Positions 1-18,477 of a stretch of 18,477 bases of DNA are shown piece by piece (within the stretch, counting starts at the first letter, position 1; each line of letters opens with the position of its first letter). The stretch spans positions 54,438 to 72,914 of the forward strand of contig MU646411.1 in the NCBI GenBank assembly GCA_026770585.1, read 5' to 3'. A model generated the notes under the pieces. The model made no database searches, had not been told where the DNA came from, and saw nothing but the letters and a program-made list of their open reading frames with translations. Source of the DNA: Baffinella frigidus. Its lineage: Eukaryota > Cryptophyceae > Cryptomonadales > Baffinellaceae. Both the position numbers and the translations under genes were made by a program.

Positions 1-230
1 GGCTTCAGGGTTCAGGGTTCAGGGTTCAGGGTTCAGGGTTCAGGGTTCAGGGTTCAGGGTTCAGGGTTCAGGGTTCCGGCTTCAGGGATTGGGGTTTAGG
101 GTTCAGGGTTCAGGGTTCCGGCTTCAGGGATTAGGGTTTAGGGTTCAGGGTTCAGGGTTCAGGGTTCAGGGATTAGGGTTTAGGGTTCAGGGTTCCGGCT
201 TCAGAGATTAGGGTTTAGGGAGTAGGGTTG
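1..230 (+). repeat. Telomere-like array, mainly (TTCAGGG)n
   Basis: Nearly pure GGGTTCA heptamers at the start, then mixed with TTTAGGG and CCGGCTTCAGGGATTAGGG units. Interstitial, inside the intron after exon 18. Confidence 0.95.
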
Positions 231-243
231 AAGCTGCGCTTGC

Positions 244-290
244 CTTGAGCTCATCCGTGCGGACGCGGCCAGCCTCGATGAGAGAGTCGA
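244..290 (-). pseudogene. Downstream copy of the exon 18 3' part with a GC donor
   Basis: VDSLIEAGRVRTDELK followed by GCAAGC, whereas exon 18 has GT. Within the homologous stretch most changes are synonymous. Confidence 0.85.
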
Positions 291-321
291 CAATCCGTGA
301 AACACAATTCCCATATACGAA

Positions 322-434
322 ATGGGAGTAGGGTTCATGGGACGTATATATATGGGAGTAGGGTTCATGGGGCGTATATATATGGGAGTAGGGTTCAGGG
401 GGCGTATATATGGGAGTAGGGTTCAGGGGGCGCA
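322..434 (+). repeat. About 30-bp tandem repeat next to the exon 18 donor
   Basis: Units starting ATGGGAGTAGGGTTC at 322, 352, 382 and 410, each ending in GGCGTATATAT-like sequence; the last unit runs up to the donor at 440. Confidence 0.9.
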
Positions 435-440
435 GCGCAC

Positions 441-18418
<17,978 letters not shown>

Positions 18419-18477
18419 CTGTTCGGGAGAGGCCTTAGAGTATGCCAGAGAGAGGGAGGGAGAGGGAGAGAGATGAA
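18419..18477 (-). other. 3' end of the intron upstream of exon 1
   Basis: Intron sequence ending in the acceptor CCGAACAG. The far end is a GA-rich run. No coding sequence seen. Confidence 0.7.

Overview
The window is a slice of a eukaryotic nuclear genome and holds one recognisable gene, read right to left on the minus strand. It is the catalytic core of an ISWI-type (SNF2H/SMARCA5-like) chromatin-remodelling ATPase. I could chain 18 exons (18418 down to 441). Every acceptor is CAG, all codon phases agree, and together they give 1604 coding bases (534 complete codons) with no stop or frameshift. Both ends of the gene lie outside the window: the N-terminal part is to the right, and the HAND/SANT/SLIDE part and stop codon are to the left. 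Coding sequence is under 9% of the window; the rest is 17 complete introns of about 300-1620 bp plus flanking intron sequence. I found no second gene, RNA gene, CRISPR array or coding transposon.

Organism: intron-rich, with GC-rich third codon positions, telomere-like TTTAGGG/TTCAGGG/TTTGGGG/TTTCGGG repeats inside introns, and many non-GT donors (6 of 18 are GC, one is GA). TTTAGGG-type telomeres together with GC/GA donors fit a dinoflagellate best. Another alga or alveolate cannot be excluded from one gene.

Layout, in gene order: exons 1-2 (18.4-17.0 kb; Q-motif and Walker A), 3-5 (16.4-15.1 kb; motifs Ia/Ib), 6-7 (13.5-11.9 kb; DEAH and GTPLQ), 8-10 (10.7-8.6 kb; start of lobe 2), 11-13 (8.3-5.1 kb; CNHPYLF and motif IV), 14-15 (4.3-2.9 kb; motifs V and VI), 16-18 (1.9-0.4 kb; bracing and post-helicase part).

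The most striking feature is the intron content. Almost every exon is surrounded by truncated copies of itself in strict nested order. Upstream copies keep the acceptor and the exon's 5' part; downstream copies keep the 3' part and the donor. An intron therefore reads: exon n, copy of the end of exon n, copy of the start of exon n+1, exon n+1. Many copies differ from the working exon mainly or only at synonymous positions, so they are not simple neutral duplicates of their neighbour. The introns also carry at least five families of short palindromic or terminal-inverted-repeat elements, telomere-like 7-mer arrays, minisatellites and microsatellites. I regard the nested exon-edge architecture as the candidate undescribed phenomenon here. 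RNA data and an independent assembly would be decisive.
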